Virus record (IMG/VR): IMGVR_UViG_3300045007_000064
Coordinates: 124,236-171,128 of that record
Length of the DNA: 46,893 nt
Strand: one strand, 5' to 3'
Source: a virus
Made by a program: the position numbers and the translations under genes. Numbering within the stretch: the stretch's first letter is position 1; each line of letters opens with the position of its first letter. Below the pieces are notes generated by a model. The model was not told the DNA's origin. It did not search any database and saw nothing but the letters and a program-made list of their open reading frames with translations. Of this stretch, positions 17,601-24,461 are shown in pieces.

Positions 17601-19303
17601 GCCTTCTCTAGCCAGGTGAGGAGGATATCTCCGCCTGTACCGGGGCCGAGGTTGGCATCGATGATGCCGCCGATTCCGCGGAATACATTGCCGAAGATGT
17701 TGCCGAACTTGACGGCTGTAGCTTCGGCGCGTCCGAAGAAGTCTACAAGAGCATTCTTACCCGTGACCGAGTTGAGGTAGTTCGCAAACGTACCCATCTG
17801 GCCGTTGATGAAATCGAAGAAGCGCTGCGCCATCGGGGCAGTCGCCACGAAGATCGACAGCAGAATGTCGTAGAGGTTTCCAGCTACTCCCGCAAACGTA
17901 CGGAGCAGGTCAGCCGAAGACGAGAAGATCGACGCAAGCTTGTCCAGGTTTGACCCAGTGGTGATGAAGTTCGCGAGGATAATCGCGGCGTCACCCATCG
18001 CGCCAGCAACCTGACCGATACCGGTAGCAACAACCGGGTAGGCCTTCTCCATGAGGATTTCGATACCGCGCTGGAGCTTAGGCAGGAATGCGTTAGCCGC
18101 AATCTCGCTCAGAGCCTCCATCTGCGGACGCAGCGAGTTCAGGAAGAGAACGAACTTGCGCTGGGCGTTGTTCAGTCCGTCGTCCCATGCAGCACCAGCA
18201 GCCGCAGCAGCCGCGGGAGCGCTCGAAGCGGCGTCCTGGCGGTCGTCTACGTTCTGGGCGTCCTTACGGGCCTGCGTAACGTCTCGTAGAGCGTCTTCCT
18301 CGTCCTGAAGGGCAGCCTTGACAGCCTTGGCCTTGTCCTCCTCGGCCTTGGCTACGCGATTGCGTGCGTCGATAACGCTATCGAGTCCGTTGACACCTGT
18401 GCGGGCTAGGCGCTCCTGCTCCGCGGCGAGGTCAGCGTTGGAGTCCTTCGCCTTGCGGTAGTTGAGTTCAGCTTCCTGGTACGCCAGCTCGGCCTCACGG
18501 CGGGCACGGCTGTTCGGCGGAAGGTCCTGAACGCGAGCCAGTGTCTCGCGAGCCTTCTCTAGATTGAGAGCGGCACGCTGCTCGTTGAGAGCCGCGTCCT
18601 CTGCCTCGAAACCGAGCTGCTGAATCTCTTCACGACCGGCACGGATGGCATTGGTCAGATCGATTTGCGCTTCTGCGACTGCTCTGTTAGCATTGATCAA
18701 CCGCTCACGGTTGCCCTCAATGACGCGGGCAAGGGACCGCTCGGCATCTTCAATACGTCGAGCGGCTGCTTCGCGCGCCTGGGAATCACGGACGGCAGAC
18801 AGAGCTGTCTGCGTTCCTGTAGTTGCTGCCTTTGTTGACTGCTTATTGAGCTGCTGTAGTGCCTTACCGACTCCGCCTAGGGCGAGACGGGAGGCAATCA
18901 TACCCGCGCCAAGAGCGGCGTAGGCGTTACCTAGAACCGCGACCGTGCTGGCGGCACCACCCGCCGCTCCGATGAGCGCTCCTAGCGAGGAAATCACCGC
19001 GGAGATGCCACCGACTACGGTGGTGAGGGCGGTACCGAGTGTGTATCCAGAGCGGACGAGGGTGGAGAAGCTACGACGAGCTGCCTCAGCCTCGGGCACC
19101 ATCGAGCGGATACCGTTTGCTACGCGGCGGAATGCGTTTGTATCTACACCGCGGTTGAAGCCATCGGAGAAGGCGCGACCCAGGGTTTCACCGTCACGTC
19201 GGATAGTCCCCTGAGAACCACGAATGGCCTTCGAGATATCACTCTGCACATTCTGGGTTGCTGCCCGGAATGTGATGTAGACGGGAGTCATTAGACTAAC
19301 CAT
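14690..19303 (-). CDS. Tape measure protein with M15-like peptidase domain
   Basis: This 1537-residue protein sets tail length and is threaded inside the tail tube. Residues 1-165 are alanine-rich helices with a hydrophobic segment, and about 165-370 is a charged coiled coil rich in A, E, R and K. A long hydrophobic valine/isoleucine-rich stretch (about 810-1000) could insert into the host membrane. Three repeats of W-x-W-I-D-x-x-I-F-x-P-I follow (about 1010-1130). Near 1350-1455 is a zinc peptidase-like domain with SAYRPG, S-Y-H-G-S-G-R-A-I-D and H-W-D-H-V-H, matching the H-x6-D and H-x-H ligands of the M15 D,D-carboxypeptidase group, probably for local cell-wall cleavage at DNA entry. GGAAGGAGG precedes the ATG. 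From known tape measures (about 0.15 nm per residue) the tail would be roughly 230 nm. Confidence 0.95.
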   Translation of the reverse strand: MVSLMTPVYITFRAATQNVQSDISKAIRGSQGTIRRDGETLGRAFSDGFNRGVDTNAFRRVANGIRSMVPEAEAARRSFSTLVRSGYTLGTALTTVVGGISAVISSLGALIGAAGGAASTVAVLGNAYAALGAGMIASRLALGGVGKALQQLNKQSTKAATTGTQTALSAVRDSQAREAAARRIEDAERSLARVIEGNRERLINANRAVAEAQIDLTNAIRAGREEIQQLGFEAEDAALNEQRAALNLEKARETLARVQDLPPNSRARREAELAYQEAELNYRKAKDSNADLAAEQERLARTGVNGLDSVIDARNRVAKAEEDKAKAVKAALQDEEDALRDVTQARKDAQNVDDRQDAASSAPAAAAAAGAAWDDGLNNAQRKFVLFLNSLRPQMEALSEIAANAFLPKLQRGIEILMEKAYPVVATGIGQVAGAMGDAAIILANFITTGSNLDKLASIFSSSADLLRTFAGVAGNLYDILLSIFVATAPMAQRFFDFINGQMGTFANYLNSVTGKNALVDFFGRAEATAVKFGNIFGNVFRGIGGIIDANLGPGTGGDILLTWLEKATSDWGSSPGLVVFFQNVATNATKVLDTLTSLAGILGRLGENQNLGKAFEVLLQGAPALENILQQTVDSAPALAELVVTVTKIVSAMTDTGAMRVFFDTLNAIFGAVLDFVADPGNKAIMDFFGRIFAFMSAIGLVATTATFGIKVFAGSIIGLLKPMGIAVDAGRSLVAGFTKFNNLGGATLTTVNGITGKLTVLGTISRVVTGNTLGMSRAFEIMGAPSRALQAAMGGIGSAMSTAGTGLATFGRGLGALMLGPVGIVIGAIAALVGLFITLYNTNDQFKKDMDAVWADLSKTFADAGAQIMEALQPLIPIFTQIIEAIVPVITTIVQSLVPVFTTIVSAIAPLIALIVTSLVPVFELLANVLGFIVPILATIITVIVQVLAAILKVVVQVLTNVITWIIGAITGFGENWDNFWNGIFTFFSDVWNNIASFFTTVWQGIADAMEAAFIWIDTYIFKPIGAAMEFVGQVFNNVGKFIGQVWVNIQNAINTVWQWIDRYIFAPIRLALNVLQLAFAYAGTVIQKAWQDLQNGLNTIWLWIDKNIFNPIKTAVGLVQQAFENVADGIAKAWDGIKKAAAAPVNFVIETVYNKGLRSFWNDIAGNFGMDNLKLPPAKKVAFATGGVMPGYSPGRDIHKFYSPTGGWLHLSGGEAIMRPEWTRAVGGPAAVERMNRAARRGQAFASGGVYQARTQRFAKGGTTDFGGDFLDTLGNIMSIIGDFFISPLDAVKKHLIDGMIKPLMSGAGDNVFTDLIGGVPVKIAENIGTAFKKFFGGSEGSDKPANAMGWRAMQAIVERTIPGARITSAYRPGSITVNGGKSYHGSGRAIDVVPATMDTFNRMLALFPNARELIYSPAGNRQLLNGKPHYWTGAVRATHWDHVHAAMAKGGTVYPSNGGTIVQVAEAGRAERIEPLDANGMSDRDKAIIDYLTNGGGGTTIINVYQLPGESTDELVERLTREMSKRQRAGAAY

Positions 19304-19321
19304 GGGTGCGCGCCTCCTTCC

Positions 19322-19804
19322 TTATCCGAGGGCTTCGTTAGGATTGAAGGTTTGCATCACGGGGACAGAATCGCCATCGACAAACTCGATCTTCTTTCCA
19401 GTTGTAGTGGGCTTCTTCGTGCGAGGTCCGAAGGCATCATCACCCTGTCGGGCGCTGAACGGCTGATCCTTCTCGCTGTCTGCCAGAGCAGCTTCATATT
19501 CGCTGTAGTCGAATTCGGTGCTAGCTGACGCGTTGACAACGCGACCGCGGGCGTCCTTGCGAGGAGGCATCTTGAATGAGTAGCCGACACCGTAGAACTT
19601 GGTGTAGAGGTGGTCTCGGATATCCGAACGGCTGCGGGCGAAGTCTTCACCGAAGTTCGTAAAGTCTTCCTCAAAGAGGAAATGGAGGACATCCATCATG
19701 TCGGATGCCTCCAATTCCATCAGCCTGACCCCACTCATTATTGCCTTGCCATTTACGTAGGGCCAAGTTTCCTCAGCCCATGCGATCAGACCTCGCGTGG
19801 CTCT
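19322..19804 (-). CDS. Tail assembly chaperone, frameshifted part (gpT-like)
   Basis: This frame lies one base back from the upstream chaperone gene and is open from about 19846, so it can be joined to it by a -1 frameshift near 19804-19810. Read that way it continues GLIAWAEETWPYVNGKAI into MELEASDMMDVLHFL, the usual opening of the second tail assembly chaperone segment. The joined product would be about 265 residues (105 plus 160). An internal ATG at 19738 exists but has no convincing ribosome binding site. The C-terminus is charged and disordered-looking. By analogy with lambda gpGT, the joined protein recruits the tape measure encoded next during tail assembly. Confidence 0.82.
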   Translation of the reverse strand, partial: RATRGLIAWAEETWPYVNGKAIMSGVRLMELEASDMMDVLHFLFEEDFTNFGEDFARSRSDIRDHLYTKFYGVGYSFKMPPRKDARGRVVNASASTEFDYSEYEAALADSEKDQPFSARQGDDAFGPRTKKPTTTGKKIEFVDGDSVPVMQTFNPNEALG

Positions 19805-20118
19805 TCCGGGCGTCCGGAGTACTCCTCTACGAGCCAGCCAACAATCTCAGCGAGGGTTTCCACGGGAACGATGTTCTCCTGGCTTTCGAGCAGCGCATTG
19901 AATCGAATGCGGCTCTCGGGCAGGAGCACCGTGTCGTAGAAGTCGAAGATCATCTGAGCGGACTCAGCGGGGTCCTCGATGTTGGAGTTCTTGACCAGGC
20001 CCATCAGGGTCTTACCCTGAATGTTTGCCTGGGCGTGGAAGTCCTGTCCATAGAGACGGAAGGTAAGGGGTTCGGTCTTGTCCGCAGCGGGCGAACCAAA
20101 GTCCTTGAAACGGGCCAT
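19786..20118 (-). CDS. Tail assembly chaperone (gpG-like)
   Basis: This 110-residue acidic helical protein starts ARFKDFG and contains LTFRLYGQDFHAQANIQGKT, the pattern of the first tail assembly chaperone of actinobacteriophages. It ends EEYSGRPEEPREV just after the candidate slippery site. It lies immediately upstream of the frameshifted second part and the tape measure gene, as expected. Most ribosomes should produce this short form, and a minority the longer fusion. The ribosome binding site (GAAAGAAGAA region) is weak, and a candidate promoter lies at 20168-20173. Confidence 0.88.
   Translation of the reverse strand: MARFKDFGSPAADKTEPLTFRLYGQDFHAQANIQGKTLMGLVKNSNIEDPAESAQMIFDFYDTVLLPESRIRFNALLESQENIVPVETLAEIVGWLVEEYSGRPEEPREV
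19804..19810 (-). other. Candidate -1 ribosomal frameshift site C CCG GAA
   Basis: In the frame of the first chaperone the minus-strand heptamer is C CCG GAA. Slipping back one base gives CCC GGA, which keeps fair pairing of the P-site tRNA and allows a G-U pair at the A site. It sits in the 61-base overlap between the two open frames, about 19 bases before the zero-frame stop. Other positions in the overlap look less slippery. Confidence 0.55.
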
Positions 20119-20133
20119 TGTAGTTCTTCTTTC

Positions 20134-20173
20134 AGTGTGTGTCTTTGAGGAGGATTCCTCTCACACTATTGTA
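20134..20173 (-). promoter_or_regulatory. Candidate promoter and dyad before tail chaperone genes
   Basis: TACAAT (20168-20173, minus strand, five of six -10 bases) begins directly after the TAG of the preceding gene. It is followed by AGTGTG and, 22 bases on, its complement CACACT (outer arms 20162-20167 and 20134-20139), with an inner GAGGA-ATCC-TCCTC hairpin. Transcripts from upstream would fold the whole hairpin, while those started here would lack the first arm. No -35 box is evident. Confidence 0.35.
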
Positions 20174-20581
20174 CTACAGACGAGCGAGGTAGATATTGTC
20201 GGTAAGGAATCGGTTCGCAGGCGTACCCGGGTGCATAACCGTGCGGTCATAAACCATGCGCCCCTTGGCTGAGAACCGAAGGAACGTTCCATTTCTGGCG
20301 CTAATCTCGTGAGGCCGAGTTCCCTCGTGGTGGAGGTACGCAATCTTGTTGTACGTACCGATCCATACCTCGGGAAGGCCCCCGTAACGCTGAAGGTTCC
20401 AGTGAATAGAACGCTCCAGCTCTCGGGTGTCCTTGCCTACCTGACGCTTAGCCGCAGCGGTAACTACTCGTGCAATGCGCTTCATGTGCGGAATGACCGG
20501 TCCTCGGTCATCATTGAATACACGGAAGATATCCGCCTGTGCGGGAGAGTAGTTCTGGAGGGTGACAGTTAGATTGATCAC
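20174..20581 (-). CDS. HK97 gp10-like head-tail joining / tail completion protein
   Basis: This 135-residue protein has the pattern of the HK97 gp10-like family: an N-terminal helix with AKRQVGKDTRELERSIHW, then Y-L-H-H-E-G-T-R-P-H-E-I, and a C-terminal HPGTPANRFL motif before the last helix. Members act at the head-tail junction, as stopper, completion or neck proteins, before the tail docks. Its ATG overlaps the previous stop by four bases (ATGA), and it lies between the putative tail terminator and the tail chaperones. Family assignment is fairly sure, the exact joining role less so. Confidence 0.8.
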   Translation of the reverse strand: MINLTVTLQNYSPAQADIFRVFNDDRGPVIPHMKRIARVVTAAAKRQVGKDTRELERSIHWNLQRYGGLPEVWIGTYNKIAYLHHEGTRPHEISARNGTFLRFSAKGRMVYDRTVMHPGTPANRFLTDNIYLARL

Positions 20582-21096
20582 ATCATCGCCATGCTGAGGT
20601 TGAGAACCGTGGTCTGAACGCCACCGCTGGGCGGGTTCACGTTCACGGTAGCGATCACATTCGGCCCGGGAAGTCCATCGATAGAGGCGATGTCATTGAG
20701 TCCCCAAAGCAGCACGCTGGCGTCCACGGCAGCCCACTTGGAGGCGTCCATGATGGTCTCGGCGGAGTTAGCCTTTCCTGCCTTACCGATGGGGTAGTTC
20801 CGGGTAATGAGGACGTTGAGTACCGCGGTGCGAGGATTGTTGCAGTTCTGCGCCTCGGAGGCCTGGTCACCGGGGAGACCAAGATAGCTCTGGGCGTAGG
20901 TCACTACAACCTGCTCGCAGTCTTCCGGAGCCTCCGGCCCCATCATCCAGAAACGGCGCGGCGGGAGCGGAACCTTGCTAGCTTCGAAAACCGCCACAAC
21001 TCGGTCCAGGACGCGCTCCATGAGATTGACGAGGACGAATGCGTCCGGGTCGATCCCGTAATTCTCGATGGGCTTACGTACTTCTGAAAGTGCCAT
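20578..21096 (-). CDS. Putative tail terminator protein
   Basis: This 172-residue protein has an N-terminal helical segment, then P-P-R-R-F-W-M-M-G and APEDCEQVVVTYAQ, with a further cysteine near NCNNPRTAVLNVLITRNYP. A D-C-E-Q-x-V-V motif and a later L-x-V-x-x-T-R-x-x-P-like strand are typical of actinobacteriophage tail terminators, which cap the tail tube and bind the head connector. The gene order (adaptor, small protein, this gene, gp10-like, chaperones) fits. It starts at ATG 21096 with AAGGA about nine bases upstream, behind a terminator-like hairpin. Confidence 0.65.
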   Translation of the reverse strand: MALSEVRKPIENYGIDPDAFVLVNLMERVLDRVVAVFEASKVPLPPRRFWMMGPEAPEDCEQVVVTYAQSYLGLPGDQASEAQNCNNPRTAVLNVLITRNYPIGKAGKANSAETIMDASKWAAVDASVLLWGLNDIASIDGLPGPNVIATVNVNPPSGGVQTTVLNLSMAMM

Positions 21097-21117
21097 AGTT
21101 ATGTGTCCTTAGATTGA

Positions 21118-21149
21118 AAGAGGGCGGCACCCAAAGGCACCGCCCTCTT
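21118..21149 (-). terminator. Terminator-like hairpin after lysine-rich protein gene
   Basis: AAGAGGGCGG pairs perfectly with CCGCCCTCTT. On the minus strand the stem extends through two G-U and two G-C pairs to a UUUG loop (about 14 bp), which would not form as well in plus-strand RNA. It is followed by CAATC rather than a long T-tract, so termination may be partial. Confidence 0.6.
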
Positions 21150-21158
21150 CACGGATGA

Positions 21159-21596
21159 TTAGTCAGTCGGCTTGTCGTCTGACTTGGCTGCCGTCTTCTT
21201 GGCAGCGGTCTTGCGAGCGGCGGGCTTCTTCTCTTCAGCCTTGGCCTCGTCCTCGGACTTGGCCTCCTCGTCAGAGACGCCAGTCGCGGTGGAAGCCAGC
21301 TCGTCCACGGTGGCCTTGGCCTCTTCAGCGGCCTTAGCCTCCTTGCGGACCTCAGTCTGGAACTTCTTCGCGGCATCCGGCTTGACCGAGTTCTCGATTT
21401 CAGCCTGGAGCTTTGCGTTTGCGTCATCTACACGCTCAGCGAAGTCCTTGGCGTACTTGTCGCCCTCGTTCTCGTCACGAACAGCGTGCTCGATTTCCTT
21501 AGCGAGAATCTTGTTGTCCTCGCGAGGCTCGTTGTGCTGCTCGTCTACCTTCTCCCCCTTAGGGAAGTCCTTTTCGGTGAAATTTGTAACAGCCAT
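21159..21596 (-). CDS. Highly charged helical protein with histone H1-like tail
   Basis: This 145-residue protein has no hydrophobic core: residues 1-110 are a charged helix rich in E, K, D and A, and the last 35 residues contain KKPAARKTAAKKTAAKSDD, a lysine/alanine repeat like the tails of histone H1 or bacterial HU-type extensions. Such tails commonly bind nucleic acid. AGGAG lies eight bases before the ATG, and a terminator follows. It sits among the head-tail joining genes, so it could be a minor virion component, a DNA-binding protein, or simply an assembly factor. I do not recognise a named family. Confidence 0.78.
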   Translation of the reverse strand: MAVTNFTEKDFPKGEKVDEQHNEPREDNKILAKEIEHAVRDENEGDKYAKDFAERVDDANAKLQAEIENSVKPDAAKKFQTEVRKEAKAAEEAKATVDELASTATGVSDEEAKSEDEAKAEEKKPAARKTAAKKTAAKSDDKPTD

Positions 21597-21624
21597 TAGA
21601 GCTGCTCCTTTCGTGATTACTTCT

Positions 21625-21630
21625 ATTCTA
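21625..21630 (-). promoter_or_regulatory. Weak candidate -10 element
   Basis: TAGAAT on the minus strand starts directly after the TAG stop of the upstream adaptor gene and about 30 bases before the next ATG, mirroring the arrangement at 20168-20173. No -35 box or TG extension is seen. Confidence 0.25.
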
Positions 21631-22392
21631 CTAGAGACTACGGCGGCGACCGCGCGGGAGGTCCACGCTAAATACCTTGGCCTTGACGCGCGCCTTGTCG
21701 GGGTTGACCGACCGGAGGAACATGTCTACCATGTAGATTCCGGTCTTCAGTTCATCCAGGAAGTCCTGGTTGTCCAGGAGCACCCAGTTGACACCCTCTC
21801 GCGTCACGCTCATGACACGATCAGGTAGGTCGCACTCACTCTCGCGTCCCGACCACTGAAGGAAGAACTGCGTAGCCATAGCCTTCGCAGCCATACGTCC
21901 GGTGATGGGAGGCGGGGTGCCGTACGTGTACGATACGTCGATTCCGCGAGGAACAAACGATTCGAGCTGGAGGAAGGCCCGATTCACGATTGAGTATTCG
22001 CTCGGGTCTAGGTTCTCACCTGTGGCGAGGTTAGTGACGGAACCAATTGAACGTACCGGGGTTCCGTCAAGCTTGATCTTGCGGTTGTTCCAGTCGTACG
22101 GGTCTACGACGAACACACCCCAGTCACGGTCGTAAGTGGGGATGCCGCGCACGGGAGAGGCCGTGTAGGAGCCGAGCCAGGCCCGGTCTACGATGTAGCG
22201 CTCGGTGATAACCTTGCCGGTGTGGAACTTCCGCCCGGAAAGGGTCCACAACATCTGAGACGCGAACTCACAAGCCTGGAGCGCAGCCTCGTAGTCCTTC
22301 AAGGTGTCCACGTCAGACGGGTCGATGGTTTCCAGATTCAGGGATTCATCAATGTCCGCGGGAGTCACCCAGAGCAGTTCTAGGTCTGTCAT
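21631..22392 (-). CDS. Head-to-tail adaptor
   Basis: This 253-residue protein carries the connector pattern of actinobacteriophage head-to-tail adaptors: an N-terminal helical region ending in ACEFASQMLWTLSGRKFHTG, strands with IKLDGTPVRSIGSV, and a C-terminal helical part with TGRMAAKAMATQFF. It should bind the portal and provide the platform for the stopper and tail. The last residues are strongly basic (LPRGRRRSL). AAGGAC lies a few bases before the ATG, and a promoter in the loop of the preceding terminator (22429-22437) could start transcription about 30 bases upstream. Confidence 0.8.
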   Translation of the reverse strand: MTDLELLWVTPADIDESLNLETIDPSDVDTLKDYEAALQACEFASQMLWTLSGRKFHTGKVITERYIVDRAWLGSYTASPVRGIPTYDRDWGVFVVDPYDWNNRKIKLDGTPVRSIGSVTNLATGENLDPSEYSIVNRAFLQLESFVPRGIDVSYTYGTPPPITGRMAAKAMATQFFLQWSGRESECDLPDRVMSVTREGVNWVLLDNQDFLDELKTGIYMVDMFLRSVNPDKARVKAKVFSVDLPRGRRRSL

Positions 22393-22410
22393 AGTTGTCC
22401 TTCAACGAAA

Positions 22411-22450
22411 AGGCGGCGGTTACCAGCAATTATACCAGTAACCGCCGCCT
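22411..22450 (-). terminator. Terminator hairpin after major tail protein gene
   Basis: A perfect 13-bp stem (22411-22423 with 22438-22450, GC-rich) encloses a 14-base loop and is followed on the minus strand by TTTT. It begins 12 bases after the stop of the major tail protein gene. Its loop contains a full extended -10 promoter element. Confidence 0.8.
22429..22437 (-). promoter_or_regulatory. Extended -10 promoter inside terminator loop
   Basis: TGGTATAAT (consensus TG-n-TATAAT) occupies most of the hairpin loop on the minus strand. Transcription would begin near 22422, within the second arm, so the new RNA could not form the terminator. The next ATG is at 22392. There is no -35 match. Confidence 0.55.
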
Positions 22451-22462
22451 GTATCGGGGTGA

Positions 22463-23503
22463 TTAGACCGTGGGGTCTTCGACCGAGTTGAGGATGTTGT
22501 CCACGTCGCGGTCAGCGTTGTAGTTCACGTTACCCGGGACGTTGTAGTCAACAGCGGTCTCGCCGTCTTCCAGGTCCGTGACTGCACGAGCACCGGCTTC
22601 AACGGTAGCCGTACCCGTAGCGGCTCCCGCTGCTACGTTGGCTGCCGTCTTGGCGTAGGTGAAGGTGGTGTTGGAGGGTGTAGCCAGGATCGTGTACGAA
22701 CCGTCGAACGTTGCATCCACACCGACAACGTTCACGCGGTCACCCGGCTCGAAGCCGTGCGGCGTGGACGTGGTGATGGTAGCCACGTTGGAAGCGAGTT
22801 CCTTGTTGGTGATCGAGGCGGTCAGCGCGCCGTGCCAGGTGTAGAAGCCACGGAGACCCGAGGGTGCCCATGTCGTCTTGGCGAAAGCGTACGGACGGTT
22901 TGTAGCCTCCGGGAACTCCCAGCGACCGTCAGGACCCTCACCGAACAGCGAGTTACCCAGACCGTAACCTTCGAACGTGTTAGCCAGGAGGCCGTTCTCG
23001 ATTACGCGGTCACCGCTCTGGCGGAGCTTGGCGTACGGGAATACCCAGTGGTAGAACGGAGTCGTAGCCGAAGGCTTACCGTCGATGATCGCACGGGTCC
23101 AGCTCTCGATTGCCACACCGTTACCGGAGGGGTCGTCACCTACGGCAGGAGCAGCCCAACCGATGGACTTGTGGTCCGGGCTGGCGAACGTGCCGAGGTT
23201 CTTGCGGAGAAGCAGACCACCAGAGATGAGCGAAGTAAGCTCGGGGTCCGGTTCGCAGATCGCGAACTCCATGGTGATGCGCTTCAGGGTGTCAGGGGAC
23301 TTGAACGAGACGCAGACCGCACCGTTGGCGGACTTCTCTGTAATCTCGTCGCCTTCTTCGTACTCAGGGGTGAAGCTCACGCGCATGAATGCGTGGGTCG
23401 TGTAGCTGTCTCCTGGGCCGTTGAGAAGGTTCCCGTTAGCGTCCAGACGTGTGACACGGACTGCCACACCCTGGATGCTGGAGGTGTTTTCCTGGGTTGC
23501 CAT
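22463..23503 (-). CDS. Major tail protein with C-terminal repeat domain
   Basis: This 346-residue protein forms the tail tube. The first 245 residues show the actinobacteriophage major tail protein pattern: GVAVRVTRLDANGN near the start, EEGDEITEKSANGAVCVS, then DPELTSLISGG and a W-x-F-P-Y-A-K strand. Residues about 248-320 add one copy of the PHGFEPGDRV plus F-D-G-S-Y-T-I module that is repeated in the minor tail proteins, probably displayed on the outside of the tube. GAGGAG precedes the ATG at nine bases. It is unusual that the gene lies before, not after, the head-tail joining genes. Confidence 0.88.
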   Translation of the reverse strand: MATQENTSSIQGVAVRVTRLDANGNLLNGPGDSYTTHAFMRVSFTPEYEEGDEITEKSANGAVCVSFKSPDTLKRITMEFAICEPDPELTSLISGGLLLRKNLGTFASPDHKSIGWAAPAVGDDPSGNGVAIESWTRAIIDGKPSATTPFYHWVFPYAKLRQSGDRVIENGLLANTFEGYGLGNSLFGEGPDGRWEFPEATNRPYAFAKTTWAPSGLRGFYTWHGALTASITNKELASNVATITTSTPHGFEPGDRVNVVGVDATFDGSYTILATPSNTTFTYAKTAANVAAGAATGTATVEAGARAVTDLEDGETAVDYNVPGNVNYNADRDVDNILNSVEDPTV

Positions 23504-23540
23504 TAGTTGGCGCTCCTCTTTGTTGTTCTAACTACCGGGA

Positions 23541-24416
23541 TCAGGGCAGCGTGACCTGAGCGGCGGAGAAGATGGATGGGTCGAAGTGAACAGCGGCGGG
23601 TAGGGAGATGAGCGCCTTGTGGTCGTTCGTAGACGGCACAGAGTACTCCTGGAGGAACGCGCGACCCAGCTCGACCGTGACAGAACCCGTGGCAAAAATC
23701 CACTTGTTCGTGTCAGTAGCCGCAGCACCCGAGGCACCCTCAGGACCGGCTCCGGTGTAACCGGCTCCGATAACCACGAGTGTGCCGATGCGGGTGATCG
23801 CAAAGGTGTTCGCATCGATGTCATTCTTCTCGAAGTAACGCAGACGCGACCCGAGGGCCGAAGCTACGTCCGGAGTCATGTGAATGACACCCGGGCCACC
23901 CGTGGGTGACTCTGCGATAGACTGCTCGATGAGCCAGAGCGCCTTTTCAGGTGAGACTCCAGCCGAAGTTACGACATCAGCGCCACCGTTGTTCGTAGCA
24001 CGGCGCAGGTATGAAGCCTTAGAAGCGGGGGTTGCGTTCTGGGTGGCTACACCCTCCCACAACTCGCGCTCTACAGCCTTCTGCGCAACGGCCTTAGCCT
24101 GCTTCTCCAGGCCCTCCGTGAGACCTCCACGGAGGAAATCTACAGAAGTCTTGCTGGCCTCTAGTTCTACGAAGAACGGGGTGGTCTCGTACGTGCTCGG
24201 CTTGTCGGAGCCATCATAGATGACACCAGCGCCACCGGTAATGACGGCATCCTGCTGAGTGCGGAGCTGTACCGTGGGGTACGCATCCGACTCGACGTTG
24301 GAGCCATCAATCCAGTGCTCGTCTTCCTCGCGGTGATCCACCACCCGAGCCACACTGAACAGACCGCAGGGGCGTACCTCTAGCGGTGCAGCGGGGATAA
24401 TGCCATTGAAGGCCAT
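23541..24416 (-). CDS. Probable second capsid protein (pentamer-type)
   Basis: This 291-residue protein is encoded directly after the large capsid gene. The pattern VARVVDHREEDEHWIDG, AVERELWEG, GVIHMTPDVASALG, V-V-I-G-A-G-Y-T-G and K-W-I-F-A-T-G-S-V-T-V resembles the protein that actinobacteriophage annotators call major capsid pentamer protein, an HK97-fold relative used alongside a hexamer protein. AGGAG lies seven bases before the ATG. The alternative is a minor head or decoration protein. The fold assignment is by pattern only. Confidence 0.62.
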   Translation of the reverse strand: MAFNGIIPAAPLEVRPCGLFSVARVVDHREEDEHWIDGSNVESDAYPTVQLRTQQDAVITGGAGVIYDGSDKPSTYETTPFFVELEASKTSVDFLRGGLTEGLEKQAKAVAQKAVERELWEGVATQNATPASKASYLRRATNNGGADVVTSAGVSPEKALWLIEQSIAESPTGGPGVIHMTPDVASALGSRLRYFEKNDIDANTFAITRIGTLVVIGAGYTGAGPEGASGAAATDTNKWIFATGSVTVELGRAFLQEYSVPSTNDHKALISLPAAVHFDPSIFSAAQVTLP

Positions 24417-24461
24417 TAGATTTCTCCTAGTTCAGTGTGGCTCGGGTTAGTGGAATAGCGC

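Noticed and set aside
16953-17780. 275-residue plus-strand open frame inside the tape measure gene
   Set aside because: It is covered by tape measure coding sequence with good continuity, has no start signal, and its composition is shadow-like.
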